Positions 32,550 to 42,480 are shown, counted from the first letter of the stretch. The stretch: DNA of 64,000 nt from Flavobacterium sp. ALJ2 (GCF_015594725.1 NZ_JADNRC010000001.1:310001-374000); one strand, 5' to 3'. Made by a program: numbers and translations. Notes: generated from the sequence alone by a model not told the origin.

Positions 32550-33462
32550 GATTTCTTATTTTAGATAATTCTTTGAATAATTCTTTTTCTTTTTGAGATA
32601 ATTTGGTTGGTGTTTTTATAGTATAAGTAATGTATAAATCCCCAAACTGATTGTCTTTTTTATATATAGGAAATCCTTTTCCTTTTAATTTAACTTTGGT
32701 TCCGGGTTGAGTTTCAGCAGGAACTTTAACTTTAACTTTTCCGTCAAACGTATTTACAAGAACTTCACCTCCTAAAATTGCTGTATATAAATCAAGGTCA
32801 ACATCGGCATACAGATTGTTCCCTTCTCTTTTAAAATCAGAATCGTTTGCAATTACAAACGTAATATATAAATCGCCGTTAGGTCCACCATTGGCTCCTG
32901 GTCCACCATGTTCGGGAATCTTTATAATTTGTCCGTTTTCTACACCAGCAGGAATTGTAATTCGGATATTCTTGCCATTAACGGTTAGATTTTGTTTGTG
33001 AGTAGTATAAGCCGAAGCCAGATCTAATTGCAATTCGGCATTAAAATCTTGTCCCCTGTATTTAGCCTGACTTTTGGAACTTCTTCCACCAGAGCCGTAC
33101 ATAGAATTGAAAAATTCAGAAAAATCACTTCCTGAAAAATCACCTCCGCCAAAACCAGAATAATCCTGACCACTTTGTTGTTGTCTGGAAGATTGTTGCT
33201 GGTTAGGATTATATCCTGCTTTTTCAAATTCCTCAGCATGTTTCCAGTCTTTACCGTATTTATCGTATTTTTTTCGATTTTCGGGATTGCTTAAAACTTC
33301 ATTTGCTTCGTTTATTTCTTTGAATTTTGTTTCAGCTTCTTTATCATTCGGATTTAAATCGGGATGGTATTTACGAGCTAATTTTCGATATGCTTTTTTG
33401 ATTTCGGCTTCAGTGGCAGATTTCGTAATTCCTAATGTTTTATAATAGTCGATATAATCCAT
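32542..33462 (-). CDS. cbpA: CbpA-type DnaJ co-chaperone
   Basis: A 306-aa class II J-domain protein. The J domain (residues 1-70) has the HPD motif in [12 protein letters not shown] Gly/Ser/Phe-rich region follows (about 90-135, [20 protein letters not shown]) and then two C-terminal substrate-binding beta domains ([38 protein letters not shown]). There is no zinc-finger region, which separates CbpA from DnaJ. It stimulates DnaK ATPase and delivers unfolded proteins in the cytosol. Length fits CbpA (306 in E. coli). The cbpM gene downstream supplies its inhibitor. Confidence 0.92.
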   Translation of the reverse strand: MDYIDYYKTLGITKSATEAEIKKAYRKLARKYHPDLNPNDKEAETKFKEINEANEVLSNPENRKKYDKYGKDWKHAEEFEKAGYNPNQQQSSRQQQSGQDYSGFGGGDFSGSDFSEFFNSMYGSGGRSSKSQAKYRGQDFNAELQLDLASAYTTHKQNLTVNGKNIRITIPAGVENGQIIKIPEHGGPGANGGPNGDLYITFVIANDSDFKREGNNLYADVDLDLYTAILGGEVLVNTFDGKVKVKVPAETQPGTKVKLKGKGFPIYKKDNQFGDLYITYTIKTPTKLSQKEKELFKELSKIRNHE

Positions 33463-33619
33463 TTTTTTGAGCTTTTAATAAAGGTAAATTAAAACATTGA
33501 AGTTATGAATAAGTTATTAATTATCAAAATAGTATGTTTTTTATATGATTCTCCGTTGCTAATACCTGAGCAATAAAATTTGCTACAGATTCGAAAGATT
33601 TTCGCAGATTTCTTTAATA

Positions 33620-33649
33620 GTCCCGATCCCGAAACTTCGGGATCGGGAC
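33620..33649. repeat. Perfect 14-bp-stem hairpin, GC-rich dispersed repeat
   Basis: GTCCCGATCCCGAA (33620-33633) and its complement (33636-33649) with a 2-nt loop, embedded in 'ATTTTCGCAGATTT' type repeat sequence. It is 158 nt upstream of cbpA and not coding. Confidence 0.7.
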
Positions 33650-33764
33650 GGGATAAAATCTTTGTTAATCTGTGAATTCTGTTTTTTTTGGTGCGTATTA
33701 AGGACAGTCATATTTATTTTAAAATAATGATAGTAAAATATAATCCTAATTAGTATCTGTTTTA

Positions 33765-33890
33765 AGGTTAATCTTACAGTTTTTTTTTAATATAGTATAT
33801 GTTCTATAGTTGTAAGTGAGGTAATGTATAATTTATTCATTAAGATGATAAAAATAACAATGATGTTTTATAATCATAAAAAAATTATTA
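33765..33890 (+). repeat. Degenerate duplicate of the promoter and start of the lipoprotein gene at 34073
   Basis: Order and sequence parallel 33934-34097: ATCTTACA, a TATAG box region, TTGTAAGT, ATAAAAATAACAAT, then TTTATAATCATAAA aligned with TTTATAATTATGAG, i.e. the ATG became ATA (33876-33878). The coding part breaks off after about eight codons. Confidence 0.55.
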
Positions 33891-33959
33891 TTTTTTATTA
33901 AATATTGTAAGATATATTTATAATTATTTATTTTTAAAGTAAATCTTACAAATGGTTTT

Positions 33960-33987
33960 TTGAATTATAGAATATACTCTATATTTG
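33960..33987 (+). promoter_or_regulatory. Promoter of the lipoprotein gene at 34073
   Basis: TTG (33960-33962), 17-nt spacer, TATATTTG (33980-33987). CTTACA (33945) and TGTAAG (33986) form a wide inverted repeat around it. The predicted leader is about 80 nt. Confidence 0.55.
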
Positions 33988-34072
33988 TAAGTAGAATAAC
34001 ATGTAATACTGCCTATTCTTTAGGGCTGTTAAAATATGATGAAGAAAATAATAACAATAATATTTTATAATT

Positions 34073-34492
34073 ATGAGAAAATTATCTTTTTTAAAATCAA
34101 CCTTTAGTCTAGTCCTTTTGTTGAGTATGTCAATCTTATTGGTAAATTGTAGCTCAAGTAGCAGTGATGATGATCATGTAGGACCAACTAGCAATACCTT
34201 TAATCCAGCTGATTTTGCTTTAACAATTACTGAAACAAAATTAAACGATGACAGTGTGAGGATATCTTACGATATAAAAAACATTACAAATACTTCATAC
34301 AATAATTATAATCAGGGAAATTTTAATATTAGGTTTACTGTAAAAGCTACGGATGGTACAATATTTCAAGATGTTGGGGGTCTTGATTACATTGATGCAG
34401 GTATTACAAAGGCTGATTTTACCTATTTGGAATTTAATAAGACAAAAACAATTGATCTTACAACTCTTACTGCAGTAATTGAAAAGCAATAG
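34073..34492 (+). CDS. Small lipoprotein, probably surface-exposed
   Basis: A 139-aa lipoprotein. The signal (residues 1-27) ends LLVNCSSSSSDDD; the Ser-Ser-Asp-Asp string after Cys is like the acidic export signals that send Bacteroidota lipoproteins to the outer leaflet. The mature part is one beta-sandwich-like domain (FALTITETKLNDDSVRISYD, NIRFTVKATDGTIFQDV). I do not recognise the family. The upstream 300 nt hold a decayed copy of its own promoter and first codons. It is followed by a terminator at 34527. Confidence 0.75.
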   Translation: MRKLSFLKSTFSLVLLLSMSILLVNCSSSSSDDDHVGPTSNTFNPADFALTITETKLNDDSVRISYDIKNITNTSYNNYNQGNFNIRFTVKATDGTIFQDVGGLDYIDAGITKADFTYLEFNKTKTIDLTTLTAVIEKQ

Positions 34493-34526
34493 ATTTTTTT
34501 ATTGAAAATTTAACAGATGGAATTTT

Positions 34527-34567
34527 AAAATCCAAATTAGTGTAAAAGCTGTTTGGATTTTTTTTAT
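34527..34567 (+). terminator. Terminator of the small lipoprotein gene
   Basis: AAAATCCAAA (34527-34536) pairs with TTTGGATTTT (34552-34561) and is followed by further T, 35 nt past the stop. Confidence 0.75.
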
Positions 34568-34721
34568 TTAGATTTTTGCAGGTTTTTTGTTTCCAAAAAT
34601 TAGCCTAATATATTGTTATAAATCTCTTAAAGTTGTAGCGCACAATTTAATTATGCTATTTTTGCTATATCTCTATGATTTTAAAAAAATCTAAAAATTG
34701 ATTCCATAATATTATATCCGA

Positions 34722-35441
34722 ATGAAACAGCTTTTATTTTTTATACTATTAATTACCACTCTTTCTGCATCAGCTCAAGTAGAATTTGCACCTAAGTTTA
34801 AACCAATTCCTCCAACGAATTTTGGTATTAAACCTAAGAAGACTCCGCCACCCGGAACAATTATTCCACCAATGGAAATACCTGGTATAAAGGCACCAAA
34901 TGTTTTTAATAGTACAAGTATCGCTCCTGTACAATCGCAATTAAATTCTTCGTATCAAATAGGTAAAAAAGATAGTTTTTCAATGATTCCTTCGAATGAA
35001 TTTGCAAATCCAGGAGACAGATTCATACCGGGAATGGAAAAAGATTTAGATAAAACACTAAAAGATCAAGGATTAAAAGAAGGGAGAGGGGCTTTGCTTA
35101 AACAAAATATTTCATTTGGTGATTTTAAAACTAAAGCGGAGTACTTTATTATTAGACTTAGAGATTTTGGAGCCATTGATGGGGATTTGGTAAAAGTAAC
35201 ATCAAATGATAAGGTTATTCAATCTGAAATATTTTTAGATAGTAATTATAGAGATATTAAAATTATTTTGGATAAGGGCTTTAATAAAATGGAATTTGAA
35301 GCGCTGAATATAGGTACTCTTGGAGGTAATACTGCCGAAATACAAATATTGGATGATCGTAAAAATGTGATTGTTCACGATTATTGGAATAATCTTGCAG
35401 CAGGTTTTAAAGCGTCAGTAGTTGTTACTAAGGAAGATTAG
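34722..35441 (+). CDS. Hypothetical exported protein, 239 aa
   Basis: A secreted protein with a signal peptide at 1-18 (LLITTLSASAQ). After it comes a Pro/Lys-rich stretch (FKPIPPTNFGIKPKKTPPPG, residues about 25-60), then a folded part from about residue 120 (RGALLKQNISFGDFKTKAEY, FIIRLRDFGAIDGDLVKVTS, KMEFEALNIGTLGGNTAEIQ) that looks like a beta-sandwich with GDxV and GTxGxNTAE motifs. I do not know the family; similar secreted proteins precede guaA in related genomes as far as I recall. Its function is not predictable. Confidence 0.75.
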   Translation: MKQLLFFILLITTLSASAQVEFAPKFKPIPPTNFGIKPKKTPPPGTIIPPMEIPGIKAPNVFNSTSIAPVQSQLNSSYQIGKKDSFSMIPSNEFANPGDRFIPGMEKDLDKTLKDQGLKEGRGALLKQNISFGDFKTKAEYFIIRLRDFGAIDGDLVKVTSNDKVIQSEIFLDSNYRDIKIILDKGFNKMEFEALNIGTLGGNTAEIQILDDRKNVIVHDYWNNLAAGFKASVVVTKED

Positions 35442-35501
35442 GTTTCTTTAAGGTTCAGAGCAACAGAGGTTCAAAGTTGCAAAGACTCAGTATTATATAG
35501 G

Positions 35502-35535
35502 TATCTATCTTTTTTTACTCAAAAAAAGATAGATA
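35502..35535. terminator. Perfect 15-bp AT-rich hairpin before guaA
   Basis: TATCTATC plus seven T (35502-35516) pairs with seven A plus GATAGATA (35521-35535), 4-nt loop. It lies 60 nt past the upstream stop. No T-run follows the stem, so termination is uncertain. Confidence 0.45.
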
Positions 35536-35613
35536 ATCAGTGCATTAGAAGACTAGAGGATTTGAGCTTAAAAAAAAATTAAAATTCAATTTTTCAATTC
35601 GGAATATAAAAAG

Positions 35614-35621
35614 TATTTTTG
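35614..35621 (+). promoter_or_regulatory. -7 box of guaA, implying a leaderless mRNA
   Basis: TATTTTTG, exact TAnnTTTG, ends 3 nt before the ATG at 35625. No TTG at -33. Same layout as the XRE gene at 1417. Confidence 0.5.
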
Positions 35622-35624
35622 CGC

Positions 35625-37154
35625 ATGCAACACAACGTACTTATTTTAGATTTCGGATCGCAATATACTCAGCTTATTGCGCGTAGAGTTCGCGAATTAA
35701 ATATATTCTGCGAAATCTTCCCTTATAATCATTTTCCGAGTGATTTATCAAGTTATAAAGCAGTAATTTTAGGAGGAAGCCCCTTTTCTGTTCGTGCAGA
35801 AGATGCTCCACATCCTGATTTATCTCAAATTCGTGGTAAACTACCAATGTTGGCAGTTTGTTACGGAGCACAATACCTAGCCCATTTTAGCGGAGGAGAA
35901 GTAGCTGCTTCAAACACTAGAGAATATGGTAGAGCCAATTTAACTTATATTAAAGAGGACGAAGTTTTCTTAGAAGGAGTTTCTGAAAATAGTCAAGTTT
36001 GGATGAGTCATAGTGATAGTATCAAAGCTTTGCCTACAAATGGAGTAAAACTAGCAAGTACGCACGACGTAGAATTTGCTGCTTACAAAATAGAAGGGGA
36101 AACTACTTATGGTATCCAATATCACCCTGAGGTTTTCCATTCTACAGATGGTTCAAAAATGTTGGAGAACTTTTTAGTGAAAATTGCTGAAGTTCCTCAA
36201 ACTTTTACACCAAATGCTTTTGTAGAAGAAATGGTGGGAGAATTAAAGGATAAATTAGGTAATGATAAAGTAGTTTTGGGATTGTCTGGTGGAGTAGATT
36301 CGACTGTAGCAGCTGTATTATTACACCAAGCAATTGGTAAAAACCTATACTGTATATTTGTAAATAACGGTTTACTTCGTAAAAACGAATTCCAAAACGT
36401 ATTGGATCAATACAAAGGAATGGGATTGAACGTAAAAGGAGTAGATGCTGGAGATCGTTTTTTGTCTCAATTGGCAGGAATTAGTGATCCAGAAACCAAA
36501 CGTAAAACTATTGGGCGTGTATTTATAGAAGTTTTTGATGATGAATCACATCTTATTGAAGATGTAAAATGGTTGGCGCAAGGAACTATTTATCCTGATG
36601 TTATTGAGTCGGTTTCTGTAAAAGGACCTTCTGCAACTATTAAGTCACACCATAATGTAGGTGGATTACCAGATTATATGAAATTGAAAATTGTAGAGCC
36701 ACTTCGTATGCTTTTTAAAGATGAAGTACGTAGAGTAGGTGCCTCTTTAGGAATAGATCCAGAGTTATTAGGAAGACATCCTTTTCCGGGACCAGGATTA
36801 TCAATTAGAATTCTTGGAGATATTACTCCTGAGAAAGTACAAATTTTACAAGATGTTGATGCCGTATTTATTGACGGATTAAAATCTTGGGGATTGTACG
36901 ACAAAGTATGGCAAGCAGGGGCAATTTTGCTTCCTGTAAATAGCGTTGGAGTAATGGGTGATGAGCGTACTTACGAAAAAGTAGTAGCGCTTAGAGCTGT
37001 AGAATCTACTGATGGTATGACTGCTGACTGGGTACATTTACCTTATGATTTCTTAATGAAAGTTTCTAATGATATTATAAATAAAGTAAAAGGGGTGAAT
37101 CGTGTAGTTTACGATATCAGCTCAAAACCACCTGCAACAATTGAGTGGGAATAA
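35625..37154 (+). CDS. guaA: GMP synthase (glutamine-hydrolysing)
   Basis: A 509-aa cytosolic enzyme converting XMP to GMP with glutamine and ATP. The class I amidotransferase domain (about 1-190) has the catalytic Cys in [13 protein letters not shown] and His/Glu in [12 protein letters not shown]. The ATP pyrophosphatase domain carries the P-loop [13 protein letters not shown], and the C-terminal dimerisation domain ends [18 protein letters not shown], the standard terminus. I start at ATG 35625 ([18 protein letters not shown]), two codons inside the longer TTG frame. Length is right for the family (about 510-525). A strong terminator follows. Confidence 0.96.
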   Translation: MQHNVLILDFGSQYTQLIARRVRELNIFCEIFPYNHFPSDLSSYKAVILGGSPFSVRAEDAPHPDLSQIRGKLPMLAVCYGAQYLAHFSGGEVAASNTREYGRANLTYIKEDEVFLEGVSENSQVWMSHSDSIKALPTNGVKLASTHDVEFAAYKIEGETTYGIQYHPEVFHSTDGSKMLENFLVKIAEVPQTFTPNAFVEEMVGELKDKLGNDKVVLGLSGGVDSTVAAVLLHQAIGKNLYCIFVNNGLLRKNEFQNVLDQYKGMGLNVKGVDAGDRFLSQLAGISDPETKRKTIGRVFIEVFDDESHLIEDVKWLAQGTIYPDVIESVSVKGPSATIKSHHNVGGLPDYMKLKIVEPLRMLFKDEVRRVGASLGIDPELLGRHPFPGPGLSIRILGDITPEKVQILQDVDAVFIDGLKSWGLYDKVWQAGAILLPVNSVGVMGDERTYEKVVALRAVESTDGMTADWVHLPYDFLMKVSNDIINKVKGVNRVVYDISSKPPATIEWE

Positions 37155-37164
37155 GTATTATTTA

Positions 37165-37200
37165 AAAATTAAGGCATTACATTTGTAATGCCTTAATTTT
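37165..37200 (+). terminator. Terminator of guaA
   Basis: A 16-bp perfect stem (37165-37180 with 37185-37200), loop ATTT, then T-run, 11 nt past the stop. Confidence 0.9.
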
Positions 37201-37215
37201 TTGAACCTACTATTT

Positions 37216-37903
37216 ATGAGAGAACTTTTGATGATTTCTATTGTCTTCATTTTGTCGTTTAAAAAAATAGCTGCACAAGAATCAATTATTGAACACAAAA
37301 TTCAAAAAGGTAAAACGACTTATTTTATTGCCCAGAAATATAATGTTTTCTTAGAAGAGATTTACAAGTTAAACCCCGAATAGTAAAGCAGATTAGAGGA
37401 TAGTCAGACTATTTAGATTTCCGTACATTCTCTAATAAAGGAGAAAGAATCCAAACGATTAGAAAAACAATCTTACGAAAGTATTGCCAAAACAAAGGAA
37501 CTATCTTCTCAGCTTAAAAATTAATTAGCCGAAAACAGAAAGTCTTTCTTTAGGGAAAATTTAGTATTATAAAATTAAACAAAAAATAAAAGAAGATCCT
37601 CTTTATAATAATGAAGAAGGTAAGGTTGAATTTTTGATAACCTAAAAGTAGTTCCTAATGTATATTATTTGATTTTAGGTATCTTTACACGCTGTGCTTA
37701 GAGATCTGTTTATTATGAAACTAATTGGCTCAGGTGATTTTAATGCCAGTTTTTTCTATAACGTAAAAAGTCAGTCGTATTATGTTTATGTTGAGAGTTT
37801 TGAAAATATAGAAAAAGCTTGATATAAATACAAACAAAAAGAAAATACACCACTTTGTAAAAATTGGAGTATTGATAAATTAGAATTATACATTAGCAAA
37901 TAA
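37216..37903 (+). pseudogene. Decayed gene with LysM start and SPOR-like end
   Basis: The start at 37216 reads MRELLMISIVFILSFKKIAA (signal peptide), then HKIQKGKTTYFIAQKYNVFL and EEIYKLNPE, one LysM module closely resembling the first LysM of the next gene, before a TAG at 37381. The following 500 nt have stops in every frame, but coherent pieces persist: VPNVYYLILGIFTR, GDFNASFFYNVKSQSYYVYV, and KNWSIDKLELYISK ending in TAA at 37901. The last pieces look like the SPOR-type tail found in flavobacterial envelope proteins. So a two-domain envelope protein has been lost here by several stops and frameshifts. Confidence 0.75.
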
Positions 37904-37969
37904 TTAACAAGCTTGTGGAATCTTATTTTATATAGAAATACTATCTTGTTTAAAATTTTTTATCTTATT

Positions 37970-40000
37970 ATGAAATACATTTCAATACTAATTACAACTG
38001 TTTTTTTGATGTCTTATTCTGTTTTTTCGCAGGATAAAATTAGTAAACATACTGTTACCAAGGGAGAGACAATTAACCAGATTGCTCAAAAATATAAGGT
38101 GACTCCTTATGATATTTATAAACTTAACCCAGACGCTCAAAGAGGTTTGAAGTTGGATAGCGTTTTGTTAATTCCAAACAACTCAGGAAAAGCAACTAGT
38201 TCAGAAAAATCTACAGCAACTACAGTTACTCCTAAAAAATCAAATGGTACAATTACACATGATGTAGTAGCCAAAGAAACGCTTTTTGGTATTGAAAAAA
38301 AGTATAATATTTCAGATGAAGCTCTAAAGAAAGCCAATCCATTTCTTGAGAAAGATGGTTTGCAAATAGGGCAAACTCTTGTTATTCCTTCAGGTAATAA
38401 TAGTGCTAAAGGAACAACAAAAGATTCAAAAACAATACTAGCTACAAAATTAATTCCTGCTAAACAAGATCAATATGTTTACCATGATGTTTTGGCAAAA
38501 GAAACTAAATATTCGATTGCAAAACAATACAGAATCACAATTGAGGAACTAGAAAAACGTAATCCAGAAGTTATTTCTAATTTACCAGAAGGATACCGTT
38601 TAACTATAAAAGGTACCGCTCCAAAAACTATAGCGACTACAACTACTGCTGCTAAAAATGAAGTAAAAACTCCAGTAATAGAAACTTCTAAGAAAGTATC
38701 ATATGTGGATTATCAGGTAAAACCAAAAGAAACATTATATAGTTTGTCTAGAACATTTGGTTTGTCACAAGATGAATTAATAAAATTGAACCCTATTTTA
38801 TCAGGAGGAGTTCAGGAAGGGATGATTTTAAAAGTTCCAGCCGGGATTATGTCTACAGCAGAAATTAAAACGGAAACGAGACCAGAAATTAAAGAAGAAG
38901 TAAAAGAGATTGTTACTTTATCTAAAAAAAGAGGATCTAATGATCGTAAAAAAATAGCATTATTATTGCCTTTTAATTTATCTAAAATTCAAAATGACAC
39001 AACAGGCACTGCTAATCGTTTGAAGAAAGATAAGTTTTTAAGTATGACTTTGGATTTCTATTCAGGAGCACTAATGGCAATAGATTCAGCTAAAGTTCTT
39101 GGGTTACCAATAGATGTTTCGATTTTTGATTCGCAGGAAACCAAAAACGGATCAAATGTAGCTGCTATTATTCAAAATAACAGATTGCAAGAAACTAATG
39201 CAGTTATCGGACCATTTTATCAAAGTAATGCCGAGACAACAGCGAGCTTATTAAAAGAAAATAACGTACCAGTAATTTCTCCTTTGTCTAAAGATCAAGG
39301 GAATCCTTTTGATAATTTATATCAGACAATTCCATCTAATGATCTTTTAAAAAATGTAATGTTTGATTATATGCGTTCTAAAGGAGGTAACATAATTGCA
39401 GTAGTTGATAAGAAAAAAGAATCTATAAGACAATATATTCAGCAAAATCAAAAAGGAGTAATTTTTGCACCAGTTACTGAAGCAGGAGATTTTAATCCAG
39501 CAGGTTTAAAGATTCAGTTTGTACCTAATAGAATGAATTATGTAGTAATGGAAACTGCAAATACTGCCATGGTTAATGCTACAATTAAAGTGTTATTAAG
39601 TTCTATGTCTACATATCAGGTACAGTTGGTAATTCTAGAACCAAATAGTACATTGGACACAGACGAAGTTAGGTTTGAAAGTCTAACTAAGTTGAAATTA
39701 ATGTATCCATCAGTATCTCGTGAGAATGAATCTCCAGAAGCACTTATTTTTGAAAAAGAGTATAGAATCAAAAACAAAATTAATCCAAATACATATGCTA
39801 CCAGAGGTTTTGATGTTACTTTTGATACTATGATGCGATTGTCTCAAGGGAAAACTTATGAGGAAACTGCAAATGAAATCGCAACGGAACAAATAGATAA
39901 TAAATTTCAATTTTATAAAAAAGAAGATGGAGGATATGCCAATAGAGGTGTTTATATCTTGTATTACGATAGTGATTTAACAATAAAAGAAGCGAACTAA
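37970..40000 (+). CDS. LysM protein with four modules and a periplasmic-binding-protein domain
   Basis: A 676-aa exported protein, started at ATG 37970 because MKYISILITTVFLMSYSVFS is a proper signal peptide. Four LysM modules lie at about residues 24-70, 92-137, 168-211 and 246-290 (e.g. HTVTKGETINQIAQKYKVTP, YQVKPKETLYSLSRTFGLSQ), which bind peptidoglycan. From about 328 to the end is a type 1 periplasmic-binding fold (KKIALLLPFNLSKIQ, LDFYSGALMAIDSAKVLGLP, AVIGPFYQSNAETTASLL), as in LppC/LpoA and amino-acid receptors. By analogy with LpoA it may regulate cell-wall synthesis; that is inference. Its stop overlaps the next ATG by one base. Confidence 0.88.
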   Translation: MKYISILITTVFLMSYSVFSQDKISKHTVTKGETINQIAQKYKVTPYDIYKLNPDAQRGLKLDSVLLIPNNSGKATSSEKSTATTVTPKKSNGTITHDVVAKETLFGIEKKYNISDEALKKANPFLEKDGLQIGQTLVIPSGNNSAKGTTKDSKTILATKLIPAKQDQYVYHDVLAKETKYSIAKQYRITIEELEKRNPEVISNLPEGYRLTIKGTAPKTIATTTTAAKNEVKTPVIETSKKVSYVDYQVKPKETLYSLSRTFGLSQDELIKLNPILSGGVQEGMILKVPAGIMSTAEIKTETRPEIKEEVKEIVTLSKKRGSNDRKKIALLLPFNLSKIQNDTTGTANRLKKDKFLSMTLDFYSGALMAIDSAKVLGLPIDVSIFDSQETKNGSNVAAIIQNNRLQETNAVIGPFYQSNAETTASLLKENNVPVISPLSKDQGNPFDNLYQTIPSNDLLKNVMFDYMRSKGGNIIAVVDKKKESIRQYIQQNQKGVIFAPVTEAGDFNPAGLKIQFVPNRMNYVVMETANTAMVNATIKVLLSSMSTYQVQLVILEPNSTLDTDEVRFESLTKLKLMYPSVSRENESPEALIFEKEYRIKNKINPNTYATRGFDVTFDTMMRLSQGKTYEETANEIATEQIDNKFQFYKKEDGGYANRGVYILYYDSDLTIKEAN

Positions 40001-40401
40001 TGACATCAAAAGTAACCTATTTAGGGGATTTAAGAACTAAATCAATACATGTGCAATCAGGAAATGAAATCATATCTGATGCACCATTAGATAACAACGG
40101 AAAAGGGGAAGCTTTTTCTCCAACTGATACTGTTGCAAATGCTTTAGCAAGTTGCATGATGACTATTATGGGAATTAAAGCCCGTGATATGAATCTTAAT
40201 ATTACTAACTCTACTGCTGATGTTACTAAAGTCATGAGTGCTGAGCCGAGAAGAATAGGAGCAATCGAGATTGTTTTTGAGATGAAAGGAACAGACGATG
40301 AAAAAAGTAAAACGATCTTAGAAAGAGCTGCAATGACTTGTCCGGTTTTCCTCAGTTTACATCCTGAAATCGAAAAGAGAATTACTTTTAACTGGAAGTA
40401 A
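40000..40401 (+). CDS. OsmC-family peroxiredoxin-like protein
   Basis: A 133-aa cytosolic protein of the OsmC/Ohr superfamily, thiol-dependent hydroperoxide reductases. The two redox Cys are in ANALASCMMTIMG and MTCPVFLSLHPEI. The helix-strand layout LGDLRTKSIHVQSGNEIISD and IGAIEIVFEMKGTDDEKSKT is typical. ATG overlaps the upstream LysM gene stop (TAATG), so translation is coupled. A long palindromic terminator follows at 40538. It could be OsmC or the Bacteroidota YhfA-like branch. Confidence 0.88.
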   Translation: MTSKVTYLGDLRTKSIHVQSGNEIISDAPLDNNGKGEAFSPTDTVANALASCMMTIMGIKARDMNLNITNSTADVTKVMSAEPRRIGAIEIVFEMKGTDDEKSKTILERAAMTCPVFLSLHPEIEKRITFNWK

Positions 40402-40537
40402 ATAAGTTGCATATTTAAAAGTCATAAAGTTAAAAGGGGTAAGCTTTTAATTAAAATGAATAAAATCAATATATTACTGTTTTGTCTAAATTCAAAATAG
40501 TATATTATATTGAGGTTATGATTTAATTTTATAATTT

Positions 40538-40573
40538 AAAAAGCCATCGAAGAATATTCTTCGATGGCTTTTT
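40538..40573. terminator. Bidirectional terminator, 18-bp arms
   Basis: A perfect palindrome centred at 40555/40556 with A-run left and T-run right. It lies between the convergent osmC-like and GH35 genes and serves both. Confidence 0.9.
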
Positions 40574-40577
40574 TGTT

Positions 40578-42437
40578 TTATTGTCCCTTCTCCGGTCTTA
40601 AATCTTCAAGAATAGGAGTGAGGATGGTTTTTACTTCTTTTTGTATTACTTCATTTTTTTGCTCAAAAATCACAATATTATTTTTGCCTTTTTTAAGCCA
40701 ACATCCCGGTAAGTACAATGTTTGTTGTGGGCCAACACTCCAATAACGACCAATATTGATTCCGTTTATAAATACAATTCCTTTTCCCCAATCACGCATA
40801 TCTAGAAATGTATCTCCGGTTTTGCTAAGGTTAAAAGTACCTTGGTATAAAGTAGGTCGGTTGGCTTTTGCTGAATTTTTATAAAGCGTTAAATCAGGTT
40901 CTATAGTCATTGGCAATTTATACATTTCCCAATCACCTGTAATAGTTTCGCCATTTATAATAACAGGACTTATAATTCCTTTATTATTAGCATTGATTTG
41001 TGAACCATAATTAATGCGTCCCATATTTTCTACAACAATATCTAATGTTGCATTAAATGGGATTTCGATTTCGCAATCGTATTTTTTATAATAACGATTT
41101 AATTCGGCTACTTTTTTTCCATTTACATATATTATTGCATAATCGCGTAATCCATTCAGTTGTAATTTTCCGCTAATAGGCTGAGTAAATTTCTTACTGT
41201 ACCAAACATAACCATCACCTTGATTTAATTGTTCAAATGTTTGTGGATTATCTTCTATTACAGGAGCGATTTTAGACTTTAAATCAGCTAAATCTACTGC
41301 TTTTGTTAGTTTTATATTAGGAATGGTAATTACTGTTATTTGAGCAGGAATAGCAGGAGTTTCATTTGTTTTTAATAATTCTCTTAAAGCATTGTATTTT
41401 GGTGTTGCCCAACCTGCTTCGCTAATTGGTGCATCGTAATCATACGAAGTCATATCGGGCTGAATGTCGTGTTCTTTATCATAATTAGCCCCCGAAGTAA
41501 AACCGAAATTTGTTCCTCCGTGTACCATATAATAATTAAAAGAAACTTGATTATCTAGATATTTTTTGGTCTGACGTACGGTTTGTTCTGGCTTTTGAGT
41601 AGGGAATGGTTCTGCCCAATGATCCAACCAGCCAGGATAAAATTCAGCGACCATATAAGGACCTTGGTTATTATTAAATTGATTAACTACTGCCTTTAAT
41701 TTTGTGATATCACTTTCGCCATTTGCAGTTGGTAATGCACCAGGTAATGCACCACCTTCAAATAACCAACTCCCATCAGATGTAAAGAAAGGAACTTCAA
41801 AACCAATATCTTTTAATTGTTGAAATACGGCTGCACTATATTTTTTATGCTCTTCTAAAGGAATATCTTTGCGTTGAGCAACATAAGAACCAAATTCGTT
41901 CTCGCCTTGTACCATGATTATTGGTCCGCCTTTGGTAATTTGCAAATCCTTAACCTGATTGTACAATTCGGTAAAATAGGCTTTGGTCGCAGCCAAATAT
42001 TCGTTGTTGTAACCACGAATTACCATATTAGGAACATTTTGTAAGAACCACGGATAACCGCCAAATTCCCATTCGGCACATACATAAGGTCCTGGGCGTA
42101 AGATTACAAACAAGCCTTCTTCTTGCGCTATTTTTATATACTCGGCTAAGTTTTTATTTCCTGTTTTAAAGTCCCAAACTCCGGGAGATGTTTCATGATA
42201 GTTCCAGAATACATAAGTAGCAACTGCATTTAATCCCATTGCTTTCATCATTTTTAGACGATGGCGCCAATAAGGTTGTGGAATCCGAGAATAATGCATC
42301 TCTCCCGAATGTATTTGTACTGGTTTGTTATTTAGTAAAAAGTTTCCATCGCTTATAGCAAAAGTTTGTTTTTGCTGTGCTAATAAAGGAGAGAGTGTAA
42401 TGAAAGAAAAGAGGAAGGCTAAATAAACTTTTTTCAT
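40578..42437 (-). CDS. GH35 beta-galactosidase, secreted
   Basis: A 619-aa exo-beta-galactosidase with a signal peptide at 1-20 (SFITLSPLLAQ). The GH35 barrel has GEMHYSRIPQPYWRHRLKMM near the N-terminus, RPGPYVCAEWEFGGYPWFL, the acid/base Glu in GGPIIMVQGENEFGSY, and the nucleophile Glu in PYMVAEFYPGWLDHW. C-terminal jelly-roll domains follow from about residue 390 (SGKLQLNGLRDYAIIYVNGK, FINGINIGRYWSVGPQQTLY). It removes terminal beta-galactose from glycans. Downstream of GH109 with a terminator hairpin between them (42481-42507), so its expression may be lower or separate. Confidence 0.94.
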   Translation of the reverse strand: MKKVYLAFLFSFITLSPLLAQQKQTFAISDGNFLLNNKPVQIHSGEMHYSRIPQPYWRHRLKMMKAMGLNAVATYVFWNYHETSPGVWDFKTGNKNLAEYIKIAQEEGLFVILRPGPYVCAEWEFGGYPWFLQNVPNMVIRGYNNEYLAATKAYFTELYNQVKDLQITKGGPIIMVQGENEFGSYVAQRKDIPLEEHKKYSAAVFQQLKDIGFEVPFFTSDGSWLFEGGALPGALPTANGESDITKLKAVVNQFNNNQGPYMVAEFYPGWLDHWAEPFPTQKPEQTVRQTKKYLDNQVSFNYYMVHGGTNFGFTSGANYDKEHDIQPDMTSYDYDAPISEAGWATPKYNALRELLKTNETPAIPAQITVITIPNIKLTKAVDLADLKSKIAPVIEDNPQTFEQLNQGDGYVWYSKKFTQPISGKLQLNGLRDYAIIYVNGKKVAELNRYYKKYDCEIEIPFNATLDIVVENMGRINYGSQINANNKGIISPVIINGETITGDWEMYKLPMTIEPDLTLYKNSAKANRPTLYQGTFNLSKTGDTFLDMRDWGKGIVFINGINIGRYWSVGPQQTLYLPGCWLKKGKNNIVIFEQKNEVIQKEVKTILTPILEDLRPEKGQ

Positions 42438-42480
42438 TTTTAATTTAATTAAAGATTATAATTTATTGTGTATAACAAAA

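Noticed and set aside
40017..40412. 131-aa minus-strand frame over the OsmC gene
   Set aside because: Shadow frame; the plus-strand protein has clear family motifs.
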